NCBI GenBank assembly: GCA_019415435.1
Contig: DXZE01000024.1
Coordinates: forward strand, 1-30,152
Length of the DNA stretch: 30,152 nucleotides
Origin: Erysipelotrichaceae bacterium
Lineage (GTDB): Bacteria > Bacillota_I > Bacilli_A > Erysipelotrichales > Erysipelotrichaceae
Direction of reading: 5' to 3'
Each line of letters starts with the position of its first letter. Positions within the stretch are counted from its first letter, which is position 1. Made by a program: the position numbers and the translations under genes. Below the pieces are notes generated by a model. The model saw only the letters and a program-made list of their open reading frames with translations. It had not been told where the DNA came from and did no database searches. Positions 23,346 to 30,152 of the stretch are shown here, one piece after another.

Positions 23346-23416
23346 GCGAGTGTAGTTCAATGGTAGAACGCCACCTTGCCAAGGTGGACACGGCGGTTCA
23401 ATTCCGCTCACTCGCT
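23346..23416 (+). tRNA. tRNA-Gly (anticodon GCC)
   Basis: Acceptor arm GCGAGTG/CACTCGC, D stem GTTC/GAAC, anticodon stem CCACC/GGTGG with loop TTGCCAA, discriminator T, and no encoded CCA. Last of the cluster. Confidence 0.94.
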
Positions 23417-23424
23417 CTTAATGT

Positions 23425-23453
23425 AAAATCCGCTTAAACAGCGGATTTTTTTT
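23425..23453 (+). terminator. Intrinsic terminator of the tRNA cluster
   Basis: Perfect 10-bp stem AAAATCCGCT/AGCGGATTTT with loop TAAAC and a run of eight or nine T. Confidence 0.9.
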
Positions 23454-23507
23454 ATGCCGTGACACCAAATTGGCACAAGCATTAAATTTGTCGTTTTTAT
23501 GTTTCAG

Positions 23508-23537
23508 TTGAAATCACTGAATTCAAAGTTATATAAA
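23508..23537 (+). promoter_or_regulatory. Promoter of the structured leader of the CDF operon
   Basis: TTGAAA (23508-23513), an 18-nt spacer, and TATAAA (23532-23537). Transcription would start near 23544, exactly at the first arm of the RNA fold. Confidence 0.55.
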
Positions 23538-23543
23538 TATTGT

Positions 23544-23628
23544 AAAGAAGAGGAACGCCGGACAAAGGTGAGGGCAATTGCCAGTATTTCGTTTGGAATA
23601 TGGAAGTCATGCCGGAACTCTTTTTTTT
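23544..23628 (+). ncRNA. Structured leader RNA, candidate metal riboswitch (NiCo/czcD-like) ending in a T run
   Basis: The segment closes with AAAGAAGAG (23544-23552) against CTCTTTTTT (23618-23626), enclosing a multi-branch region: hairpin CGCC/GGTG (23556-23570), the palindrome GGCAATTGCC (23573-23582), hairpin GTATTTC/GGAATAT with loop GTTT (23584-23601), and CCGG boxes on both sides. Purine-rich GGAA strings join the helices. A promoter starts just before it and a run of eight T ends it. Four helices before a cation diffusion facilitator gene fit a NiCo-type riboswitch. This is a structural resemblance plus context; the conserved bases were not checked against a model. Confidence 0.5.
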
Positions 23629-23694
23629 GTTTTCCTTAACAATGGTTTCTTCCTTTATGTTTTTTGTGTAGAAATAACTGCATAGATAGCCCAA

Positions 23695-23739
23695 GACGAA
23701 TAAGGCAGAGCTCCTGGTTCTGCAGGTACTTTATTCGTT
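23695..23739 (+). repeat. Long imperfect hairpin between the riboswitch candidate and the CDF gene
   Basis: GACGAATAA (23695-23703) pairs with TTATTCGTT (23731-23739), with one G-U pair, and an inner stem GCAGA/TCTGC is nested within. There is no T run, so it is not a terminator. Confidence 0.55.
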
Positions 23740-23767
23740 GTCAATAAACCTTTTTAAAATCATATTA

Positions 23768-23797
23768 TTAACTATAGAATGTAAAACATACTATACT
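23768..23797 (+). promoter_or_regulatory. Second, proximal promoter of the CDF operon
   Basis: TTAACT (23768-23773), an 18-nt spacer and TATACT (23792-23797), then an AGGGGGAG ribosome site before the ATG at 23828. This promoter would bypass the structured leader. Confidence 0.45.
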
Positions 23798-23827
23798 AAA
23801 GTGGCTTGATAAGGGGGAGATAATTCT

Positions 23828-24991
23828 ATGGCATCCACAAAAGAAGCATTAAGTTCTCTGTATGGAAATAATACAGAGAGTGATGACAGAAATAAGGGTA
23901 TTGTTAAAACATCCATCATTGGTATCCTTGCAAATGTAATGCTTGCAGGTTTTAAGGCTGTGATTGGCGTTGCCACAAATTCCATCGCTATTACGATGGA
24001 TGCGGTAAATAACATATCTGATGCAGGCAGCTCTTTAATTACTATCGTTGGTACAAAACTTGCGGCTAAGCCTGCTGATAAGAAACATCCGTTTGGATTT
24101 GGCAGAATTGAATATCTCAGTGCCATGATTATATCTGTCATTGTACTTTATGCAGGTATAACGAGTTTTACCGAATCTGTTAAGAAAATCATTACTCCGG
24201 AAACACCGGACTATACAACGGTGTCATTAGTTATTGTCGCAGTTGGTGTTCTTGTAAAAATTCTTCTTGGAAGTTATGTCAAGAAACAGGGAAAGAAATA
24301 TAACAGTGATTCCTTAGTGAATTCTGGTGAAGATGCTTCTTTGGATTCTATTATTTCTGCATCAACATTAGCTGCCGCATTTATTTATATCTTCTTTCAT
24401 GTTTCATTAGAGGCATGGCTTGGTGCTGTAATCTCTCTTGTTATTATCAAGAGCGGCATTGAAATGCTGAAAGATACAATCTCACAGATCCTTGGCGAAG
24501 CAGGTGATGCAACTCTTGCCAGAAACATCAAAAAAGTCGCTATGTCCCATCCGGAAGTCAGTGGTGCGTATGATCTTGTTTTGAATAACTATGGACCGGA
24601 CGCATACAATGCTTCTATTCATATTGAAGTACAGGATACGCTTGATATGGACGCATTAGATGAACTGATTCGTCAGATCACTATGGAAGTCTATGTAAAG
24701 TACCATGTCGCATTAACTGCTGTAGGTATTTATTCCGTAAATACAAAGGATCCGTTTGTTGTTAAGATGCGCGATACGATCCGTAAATGTGTCATGGAGA
24801 ATCCTTATGTTCTCCAGATGCATGGCTTTGCGGTGAACAAAGAAGAAAAGTCTATCCGTTTTGATCTGGTTATCAGTTTTGACGCAAAGGACAGATCTGA
24901 GACATTCAGACAGGTCATTCATGAAGTGCAGAAACTGTATCCGGATTACAGACTTGAAGCAGTTATGGATACAGATTTCACGGAGCAGTAA
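23828..24991 (+). CDS. Cation diffusion facilitator (CDF) family metal exporter
   Basis: 387 residues. Six membrane helices (about 25-220) are followed by a cytoplasmic domain of about 170 residues, longer than usual. The second helix has DAVNNISD, with Asn61 and Asp65 as the N-x3-D pair, followed by KKHPFGFGRIEYLS; the fifth helix has GEDASLD, a D-x3-D pair. Proton-driven export of a divalent metal is expected. The Asn/Asp/Asp/Asp site resembles Mn-exporting CDFs more than the His-containing Zn type, but the metal cannot be fixed by sequence. An AGGGGGAG site precedes the ATG. The ferredoxin gene begins at the very next base after the stop. Confidence 0.9.
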   Translation: MASTKEALSSLYGNNTESDDRNKGIVKTSIIGILANVMLAGFKAVIGVATNSIAITMDAVNNISDAGSSLITIVGTKLAAKPADKKHPFGFGRIEYLSAMIISVIVLYAGITSFTESVKKIITPETPDYTTVSLVIVAVGVLVKILLGSYVKKQGKKYNSDSLVNSGEDASLDSIISASTLAAAFIYIFFHVSLEAWLGAVISLVIIKSGIEMLKDTISQILGEAGDATLARNIKKVAMSHPEVSGAYDLVLNNYGPDAYNASIHIEVQDTLDMDALDELIRQITMEVYVKYHVALTAVGIYSVNTKDPFVVKMRDTIRKCVMENPYVLQMHGFAVNKEEKSIRFDLVISFDAKDRSETFRQVIHEVQKLYPDYRLEAVMDTDFTEQ

Positions 24992-25207
24992 ATGCATCTT
25001 TTCAAAAAGAATACATATATTGTTATAATTGATGAAAGCTGTATTAACTGCGGGTATTGCACAAAAGTATGTCTGCCAATAATGAAATGGGCGCATCAAG
25101 GCAAAAAGGTTACAGTAAATATTGCGGTAGAAAAGTGCATGCGGCATGCCATGGCAGGCTGCCCGACAGGCTCTATTTCTATGCATCAGGCAGAAGATGA
25201 CGCATGA
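24992..25207 (+). CDS. Small 4Fe-4S ferredoxin-like protein
   Basis: 71 residues. ESCINCGYCTKVCL gives C-x2-C-x2-C-x3-C, and CMRHAMAGCPTGS supplies a further Cys and the Cys-Pro that closes a cluster. The second motif lacks two of the usual four cysteines, so one 4Fe-4S cluster is expected, not two. The ATG follows the CDF stop codon directly, with GGAG about 7 nt before it, so the pair is co-translated. The partner enzyme is unknown; a link between metal export and iron-sulfur redox is speculative. Confidence 0.8.
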   Translation: MHLFKKNTYIVIIDESCINCGYCTKVCLPIMKWAHQGKKVTVNIAVEKCMRHAMAGCPTGSISMHQAEDDA

Positions 25208-25220
25208 GTCTTCTGTTTTT

Positions 25221-25229
25221 TGTTATAAT
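25221..25229 (+). promoter_or_regulatory. Extended -10 promoter of the SpeE-like gene, leaderless type
   Basis: TGTTATAAT at 25221-25229; the ATG at 25236 comes 6 nt after it and no ribosome site is present. Confidence 0.6.
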
Positions 25230-25235
25230 GCCAGT

Positions 25236-25961
25236 ATGTTTGATTTCGATCATATTACAAATTCGTATGTTCTATATGATTCAGAGACTGATTATGGACA
25301 TATTCAGGTCGCAGATACATTGTATGAAGATGAACCTGTATGTTTTCTGTTTGTGAATGGATTAATGGAATCTGCCATGTATCTGGATGAAGAGAAAAAA
25401 TATGATCTTCTGTTTCCTTACCTGCAGAGACTCAGTTATGCCTTTGCAGTAAATCCGGATATTCAGGATGCATTGATGGCGGGTGGAGGCGGGTTCTCTT
25501 ATCCAAAGTACTACCTGCACAATTATCCGAATGCCAGAATAAAAGTATGTGAAATATCCCGGGATATCATAGATATTGCCAAGAAGTATTTTGGGGTTTC
25601 AGATCTGGATGAATCCATGAAAGAGAGATTATCTGTTTATTGTGGCGATGGTTTTTCTTTGATGGAAGAGCATCCGCATCTATATGATCTGATTATTAAT
25701 GATGCCTTTATCGGAAGAGAAGAAATCGGCAGAAGTGAAAAGGATATCATGGCGGCGCATAAGAACCTCAAGGATACAGGTATTTATATGACCAATCTGA
25801 TAGCTTCTCCTGCTGGTAAATACAAACATGTATGGAAGCACTATCAGACATTATTAAAAAGATACTTTAAGTATACTGCTTTGATACTTACAGAAGAGGA
25901 TTTCTCTGATAATCTGCCGCAGAATCTTCTGCTGGCCGCTTCAGATACGGAATTATTATAA
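25236..25961 (+). CDS. Spermidine synthase-like methyltransferase-fold protein
   Basis: 241 residues from the ATG at 25236. A longer frame opens at 25146 but its first 30 codons overlap the ferredoxin gene and cross the promoter, so the later start is preferred. The N-terminal beta part (YDSETDYGHIQVADT) and the Rossmann part (MAGGGGFSYPKYY, then VCEISRDIIDIAKKYF, CGDGF, LIINDAF) follow spermidine synthase order. The family includes many members that do not make polyamines; whether the catalytic Asp in NDAF suffices is open. Two bases separate it from the next gene. Confidence 0.78.
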   Translation: MFDFDHITNSYVLYDSETDYGHIQVADTLYEDEPVCFLFVNGLMESAMYLDEEKKYDLLFPYLQRLSYAFAVNPDIQDALMAGGGGFSYPKYYLHNYPNARIKVCEISRDIIDIAKKYFGVSDLDESMKERLSVYCGDGFSLMEEHPHLYDLIINDAFIGREEIGRSEKDIMAAHKNLKDTGIYMTNLIASPAGKYKHVWKHYQTLLKRYFKYTALILTEEDFSDNLPQNLLLAASDTELL

Positions 25962-25963
25962 AT

Positions 25964-26731
25964 ATGGCTAAAACACAGGAAACATTAAGGCTGGAAGATG
26001 CCTTGCGTACATATGGACAGAAGAAAAGAGAATATGGCTGCGAAGAAGTGACCATAGGTTTTCATAACCAGGGACATGGGGATGAAATCGTAGATTTCAT
26101 GTCCATGGATTCTGAAGGAGTATTCCGCTGCTATGAAATCAAGGTAACACTCTCTGATCTGAAAACAGATAACCGTAAATCTTTTTATGGGGATTATAAC
26201 TACCTGGTTGTTTCTCCATCTCTATATGCCCGTAATCCTGCCTGGGGCAATTACATACCACCTTATGCAGGAATCTTATGCGGTACAGATCTGACCGTTA
26301 AAAGACAGGCAAAGAAAAAAGATATTACTGATGAAACCAGATCCATGCTGAAAGATTCTTTGTTAAGATCTATTTTCTGGAAGTATCAGAATTATCGGAA
26401 GGCAGACAATCTGGAAGAATACAGGGATCTTGAAAAGAAACTGCAGGAAAAAAAAGAACAGTTCCAGCAATTACGCCAATTGAATGATCGTATCATATGG
26501 ACCTATCAGGATTATGAAAACTGGTATCGCAAGAATCATCAGGATGCTTCTTTTTCCATCGAAGAAAGCGCCAAGAAAGAACGTCAGGAATATCAGCTGC
26601 GTCTTAAACATGCATTATCATGGATAAAAAAAGATGATGACTATGAATGTCCATTCTGTCATCATCATGTAAATCAAATGTATCCATTCTGTCCATACTG
26701 TGGAAAGGATCTCAGAGAATTAAAAGATTAG
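25964..26731 (+). CDS. PD-(D/E)XK nuclease-like protein with coiled coil and zinc ribbon
   Basis: 255 residues in three parts. Residues 25-110 look like an MmcB-type PD-(D/E)XK fold: EIVDFMSM with Asp44, and CYEIK with Glu58 and Lys60, then a beta-alpha-beta (NYLVVSPSLY). Residues 140-205 are a charged helix likely to form a coiled coil. The end is a zinc ribbon: Cys229, Cys232, Cys243 and Cys246 (CPFC and CPYC). A DNA-processing or repair role is inferred from the fold; the actual substrate is unknown. It lies 2 bp after the SpeE-like gene and overlaps the convergent aldo/keto reductase by 4 bp. No ribosome site is clear, so its translation is probably coupled. Confidence 0.7.
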   Translation: MAKTQETLRLEDALRTYGQKKREYGCEEVTIGFHNQGHGDEIVDFMSMDSEGVFRCYEIKVTLSDLKTDNRKSFYGDYNYLVVSPSLYARNPAWGNYIPPYAGILCGTDLTVKRQAKKKDITDETRSMLKDSLLRSIFWKYQNYRKADNLEEYRDLEKKLQEKKEQFQQLRQLNDRIIWTYQDYENWYRKNHQDASFSIEESAKKERQEYQLRLKHALSWIKKDDDYECPFCHHHVNQMYPFCPYCGKDLRELKD

Positions 26732-27564
26732 TATTTGACTAACGGGATTTTATGATCCGGTTTTGGAAAGTTAAGATCAATCATCTCTGCATAATCTTCA
26801 TACTGTACATTCAGATACTGCATATTATCATCCAGATGTTTATCAGAAGAAGTAGAGAACAAGGCACACAGATCATCATGACGGGTATTAAACGCAAGCA
26901 TGAATGCTTCTCCAGAAATACCTGTCTTTTTTATTTCAGAAACAACAGTTTTATGTTTTGTAAACTTCTGCCTTGAATGAAAGGAAACATCCAAAGAAGA
27001 GTAGGATACAGGCAGAATATGATGTTTGTGAAGAAAGGGAAGAAGATCATATTCAATTCCTCTGTTTAATACATTGTAGAGAATCTGATTTGCACTGCAT
27101 GTATTTCCACCTTCAACCTTAAAGAGATCTTCCATATCCTTAACATCAAAATTCGATACACCCCAATACCGTATCTTGCCAGCCTGTACTGCCTGATTCA
27201 TTGCTTTGGCAAGAAAAGCAAGATCTGTATTCTCACGCCAATGAAGAAGATATAAGTCTATATAAGATGTATGCAGTCTTTGCAGACTTCTGTCTAATGC
27301 TCTTTCAAAGGTTCCTGTTGTACAGCTGGATGGCAGTATCTTATCTATGAGAAATATCTGATCGCGGGGCATATCTGAAAGAATCCTTCCCAGATAATGC
27401 TCGCTATGACCATACATCTCTGCTGTATCAATCACATTGACACCATAATCATAAAAGGCTTTATGAATGACTTTATTAATACCTGTGTTTTCATCAAACC
27501 ATAATCCGGTTGTCCCGATACCGCATGTAGATATCTCTGTGTCTTTAAAGCTGATGTATTTCAT
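26728..27564 (-). CDS. Aldo/keto reductase
   Basis: 278 residues, a short member of the family. The catalytic residues are all visible: DTAEMYGHSE (Asp, Tyr), IDKIL (Lys) and YLLHWREN (His), with GVSNFDV after. NAD(P)H-dependent carbonyl reduction is expected; the substrate is unknown. It is not a close copy of the other aldo/keto reductase in this window. It is divergent from the ribosomal GTPase gene, with 36 bases between the starts, and its own start has no ribosome site and a TAAAAT box 7 nt upstream. Confidence 0.87.
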   Translation of the reverse strand: MKYISFKDTEISTCGIGTTGLWFDENTGINKVIHKAFYDYGVNVIDTAEMYGHSEHYLGRILSDMPRDQIFLIDKILPSSCTTGTFERALDRSLQRLHTSYIDLYLLHWRENTDLAFLAKAMNQAVQAGKIRYWGVSNFDVKDMEDLFKVEGGNTCSANQILYNVLNRGIEYDLLPFLHKHHILPVSYSSLDVSFHSRQKFTKHKTVVSEIKKTGISGEAFMLAFNTRHDDLCALFSTSSDKHLDDNMQYLNVQYEDYAEMIDLNFPKPDHKIPLVKY

Positions 27565-27571
27565 ACTTTCT

Positions 27572-27594
27572 ATTTTAACCGCATATATTAAAAT
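27572..27594. promoter_or_regulatory. Divergent -10 boxes for the aldo/keto reductase and the GTPase-nuclease gene
   Basis: Leftward TAAAAT (27577-27572) lies 7 nt before the reductase ATG; rightward TAAAAT (27589-27594) lies 6 nt before the GTPase ATG. Both -35 regions are weak. Both mRNAs would be leaderless. Confidence 0.45.
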
Positions 27595-27600
27595 AATCCT

Positions 27601-30105
27601 ATGAAACGTATTGCGGCAGGAATATTAGCGCATGTAGATGCAGGGAAAACGACCTGCATAGAAGGCATGCTTTATAAAAGCGGTGTAATCCGTAAAGCAG
27701 GAAGAGTAGATCATCAGGATACTGTTCTGGACTATGATGAGCAGGAAAGAGATCATGGCATAACCATTTATGCCAAGGAAGCACATTTTACATGGACAGA
27801 TGCAGAGATCTATGTCATAGATACACCAGGTCATGTGGACTTTTCATCTGAAATGGAACGTGCTTTGCGGATTATTGATATCGCGGTTGTACTGGTGAAT
27901 GGCCAGGATGGCGTACAGTCTCATACAGAAACCATATGGAAATGTCTGGAACATTACCATATACCGACAATTGTCTTTCTGAATAAGATGGATATTGCCC
28001 ATTACACAAAAGAAGAATTAATCAGGGATCTTCAGAAACATTGTGATGAAAACTGCATTGACTGGAAAAGAGAAGACAAAATGGATTCTCTTGCGATGAG
28101 TGATGATGCTTTATTAGAAGAATACAGCGGGACAGGTACAATTCAGTTCTCACATATACAGAAAGCATTCCAAAACAGAAAGTTCTATCCGGTATTATCA
28201 GGCTCAGCATTAAAGATGGAAGGATTAGAAGATCTGATGGATCTTATGGTCTCTTTATCTTCCGAAAAGGAATATCCGGATGCATTTGGGGCACGTGTCT
28301 ATAAGATATCAGAAGATTCAGATGGAAACAGACTGACACATGTCCGTATCACAGGCGGCACTTTAAAGGCAAGAGATAAAGTCAGTGAAGACGAGAAAGT
28401 GGATCAGATCCGTCTGTATAATGGTGTAAACTATCAGATGCTTCAGGAAGCACAGGCAGGCATGGTTGTCTCTATTAAGGGATTACATGGCTATGAAACA
28501 GGAGATGGACTTGGCTTTGAAGAAAACAGCTCCAAGCCATTATTAAATGCCTGTATGAATTATGAACTGGTTCTGCCTCCTGGTGCCAATGCATTAGTAT
28601 TGGCAGATACGATGAAAGAATTATCAGAAGAAGATCCACAATTAGCTGTAAATGTTGATGATAAGACTAAGAAGATTCATGTACAGATTATGGGATCCAT
28701 GCAAAAAGAAGTACTGCAGAAAAAGATTCAGGATAAAAGCGGTATTTTAGTAGGCTTCTCTGCTGGTCAGATTGTGTATATGGAAACGATACAGAATCCT
28801 GTAGAAGGGGCAGGACACTTTGAGCCATTGCGTCATTATGCTGAGGTACATGTAAGACTGGAACCGGCTGAAAGAGGCAGCGGCATTCATATTGTCAATG
28901 GTTTAAGCAATGATGCATTGTCTGCTGTATGGCAGCGTTCTATTATCAGTGCATTACAGAGAAAAAGACACAGAGGCGTATTAACCGGATCTTATCTGAC
29001 AGATGTAAAGATCACTCTTATCGCCGCAAAAGGAAACATCAAGCATACTTCTGGCGGTGATTTCTTCCAGGCTTCTTCCAGAGCAGTCAGACAGGCTTTG
29101 ATGAAAGCAGATAATATACTCTTAGAACCATATGATACCTTCACATTGACACTGCCTTCAGAATCGCTATCCAGAGCTTTATATGATCTTGAAAGCAGAA
29201 ATGCCAGTGTTGAAGTCAATGATAATGGTGATGGAACAATGACGATAAAAGGAAGAGGACCTGTCCGTACACTCATGAATTATCAGGATGATGTCATTGC
29301 CTATACACATGGAAAAGGAAGATTCAATGCTGTATTAGATGGCTATGATGTGTGCAATGATGCGGAAGAGATTACAGAAGAATCAGGTTATGACCCTGAC
29401 ATGGATCTTCATAATCTCGCAGATTCTGTCTTCTGTGCTAATGGCAGCGGGTATAACGTATCATGGGATAAAGCAGATCCTTTGATGCATATTCAGTTAA
29501 AGAAAGGTGAATCTGCGCCATCTTCACAGAATATCCGTTATAAAGTCAGTGATGATGATCTAGGCTACATCATGGAAATGACCTCTGGCAGAAACAGAAA
29601 CGAAGAAAAGATTCAGGCCAGAAAGAGAAAAGAAGAACAGGAAAAGAAGGAAGAAGAAAAGGCTTTAAGGAAAGTAAAGGCAGAGAAGAATCTTCCGGAA
29701 TTACTGATTGTAGATGGCTATAACATGATCTACAGCTGGGACAGCTTAAAGGATATTGCCTATGAAGATCTGTCTATAGCAAGAGATAAGCTGAATGCAT
29801 ATCTGTTTAACTATATTCCATATCTGGATCATCCGATTGTTGTTGTCTATGATGGCTATAAAGTAAAAGATAATATCGGCTCACATCAGACAAAGGGAGA
29901 CCTTACTGTCATCTATACAAAAGGTGGTGAAACCGCTGATGCCTGGTTAGAGAAGTCTTCCTATGATCTGAAAGGAAAATACAGAGTTACTTATGCGACA
30001 AGTGATGCATTGATACAGAATGCAGTCTTCTCACAAGGCGGCATGCGTATGCCCGCAAGACAATTAGAAGATTTATTAAAACAAAAAGGTGTTATTCTGA
30101 AGTGA
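27601..30105 (+). CDS. EF-G/Tet(M)-like translational GTPase fused to a YacP/Rae1-like NYN ribonuclease domain
   Basis: 834 residues. The first 650 or so are a translational GTPase of the ribosomal-protection group: P-loop AHVDAGKTT at 10-18, switch motif ERDHGIT, DTPGH at 74-78, NKMD at 128-131, then EF-G-like domains II to V. Residues about 663-697 are a Lys/Glu-rich linker. Residues about 698-834 match the YacP/Rae1 NYN ribonuclease fold: LLIVDGYNMI (Asp705), VVVYDGYK (Asp751), GGETADAW (Glu777, Asp780), YATSD (Asp802), and a final RMPARQLEDLL helix. Rae1 of Bacillus cleaves mRNA in the ribosomal A site. A single protein that binds the ribosome and cuts mRNA is inferred. No ribosome site; start 6 nt after a -10 box. 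Confidence 0.9.
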   Translation: MKRIAAGILAHVDAGKTTCIEGMLYKSGVIRKAGRVDHQDTVLDYDEQERDHGITIYAKEAHFTWTDAEIYVIDTPGHVDFSSEMERALRIIDIAVVLVNGQDGVQSHTETIWKCLEHYHIPTIVFLNKMDIAHYTKEELIRDLQKHCDENCIDWKREDKMDSLAMSDDALLEEYSGTGTIQFSHIQKAFQNRKFYPVLSGSALKMEGLEDLMDLMVSLSSEKEYPDAFGARVYKISEDSDGNRLTHVRITGGTLKARDKVSEDEKVDQIRLYNGVNYQMLQEAQAGMVVSIKGLHGYETGDGLGFEENSSKPLLNACMNYELVLPPGANALVLADTMKELSEEDPQLAVNVDDKTKKIHVQIMGSMQKEVLQKKIQDKSGILVGFSAGQIVYMETIQNPVEGAGHFEPLRHYAEVHVRLEPAERGSGIHIVNGLSNDALSAVWQRSIISALQRKRHRGVLTGSYLTDVKITLIAAKGNIKHTSGGDFFQASSRAVRQALMKADNILLEPYDTFTLTLPSESLSRALYDLESRNASVEVNDNGDGTMTIKGRGPVRTLMNYQDDVIAYTHGKGRFNAVLDGYDVCNDAEEITEESGYDPDMDLHNLADSVFCANGSGYNVSWDKADPLMHIQLKKGESAPSSQNIRYKVSDDDLGYIMEMTSGRNRNEEKIQARKRKEEQEKKEEEKALRKVKAEKNLPELLIVDGYNMIYSWDSLKDIAYEDLSIARDKLNAYLFNYIPYLDHPIVVVYDGYKVKDNIGSHQTKGDLTVIYTKGGETADAWLEKSSYDLKGKYRVTYATSDALIQNAVFSQGGMRMPARQLEDLLKQKGVILK

Positions 30106-30152
30106 ACCCAGAAAGTTGAACAAAGTAATCTAGCAGTATTGTAAGGCCTGCT
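30106..30152. other. Window end, no feature seen
   Basis: The last 47 bases after the GTPase-nuclease stop codon hold no recognisable gene, terminator or repeat. Confidence 0.5.

Noticed and set aside
23544..23628. A yybP-ykoY manganese riboswitch before the CDF gene
   Set aside because: The conserved purine-rich strings of that class that I would expect are missing; a NiCo-like or unknown class fits better.
24713..25186. A 157-codon leftward open frame across the CDF and ferredoxin genes
   Set aside because: It is a reverse-strand shadow of two well-supported genes, with composition not like a protein.
25146..25235. A longer start for the SpeE-like gene
   Set aside because: The extra 30 codons overlap the ferredoxin gene in another frame and cross an extended -10 box; the protein family starts near the ATG at 25236.
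27601..30105. A tetracycline resistance gene
   Set aside because: Similarity to ribosomal-protection GTPases is clear, but the nuclease fusion and lack of any mobile context argue against a classical tet gene.
1..30152. CRISPR array, insertion sequence, phage or integrase
   Set aside because: No regularly spaced direct repeats, transposase, integrase or long terminal repeats were seen; strand changes are explained by ordinary operons.

Overview
The window reads as chromosomal DNA of a low-to-moderate GC Gram-positive bacterium, most likely from Erysipelotrichia (Bacillota), an anaerobe of the gut or mouth type. Evidence: the cdaA-cdaR-glmM operon, an ECF-type vitamin transporter subunit, a type III pantothenate kinase, A/T-rich intrinsic terminators, strong AGGAG ribosome sites, and best-remembered relatives of several proteins in that class. 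The family-level assignment is inference. I see no phage, insertion sequence, CRISPR array or integrase; about 27 protein genes, 4 tRNAs and 2 broken genes are present.

Layout. 1-2970: end of a phosphodiesterase gene (leftward), then panT-coaBC-coaX, a coenzyme A supply operon (pantothenate uptake, its phosphorylation, and conversion to phosphopantetheine). 2987-5111: leftward sugar-nucleotidyltransferase, rightward maf, tRNA-Thr, and a cysteine-rich membrane-like redox protein. 5112-5880: decay zone with a GNAT acetyltransferase tail and a frameshifted flavodoxin. 5881-8233: an HPr domain fused to D-lactate dehydrogenase, then an aldo/keto reductase. 8247-10165 (leftward): UbiB-type kinase and phasin-like protein. 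10166-11593: a leader with palindromes, a CopZ-like metallochaperone, and a convergent, overlapping YdcZ-type transporter. 11718-15866: cdaA-cdaR-glmM, which ties c-di-AMP synthesis to cell-wall precursor supply. 15973-18050: an OmpR-type two-component system. 18085-20420: alpha/beta hydrolase and a membrane-anchored Mur ligase. 20486-23079: glycosylasparaginase, glycerophosphodiesterase and lysophospholipase-like hydrolase, an apparent scavenging set. 23170-23416: tRNA Ser-Asp-Gly. 23505-26731: a structured metal-riboswitch-like leader, CDF metal transporter, small ferredoxin, SpeE-like protein and a PD-(D/E)XK plus zinc-ribbon protein. 26728-27564: a leftward aldo/keto reductase. 27601-30105: an EF-G/Tet(M)-like GTPase fused to a YacP/Rae1-like NYN ribonuclease domain.

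Most notable: (1) the HPr-D-LDH fusion, which keeps the PTS phosphorylation site His15 but has Asn at position 46, the reverse of the Crh pattern; (2) the ribosomal GTPase-NYN nuclease fusion, which suggests a one-protein ribosome-targeted mRNA cutter; (3) the structured leader before the CDF gene; (4) a group of genes with no ribosome-binding site whose start codon sits 6-9 nt after a -10 box, as expected for leaderless mRNAs. All were found by reading alone; no database search was run.
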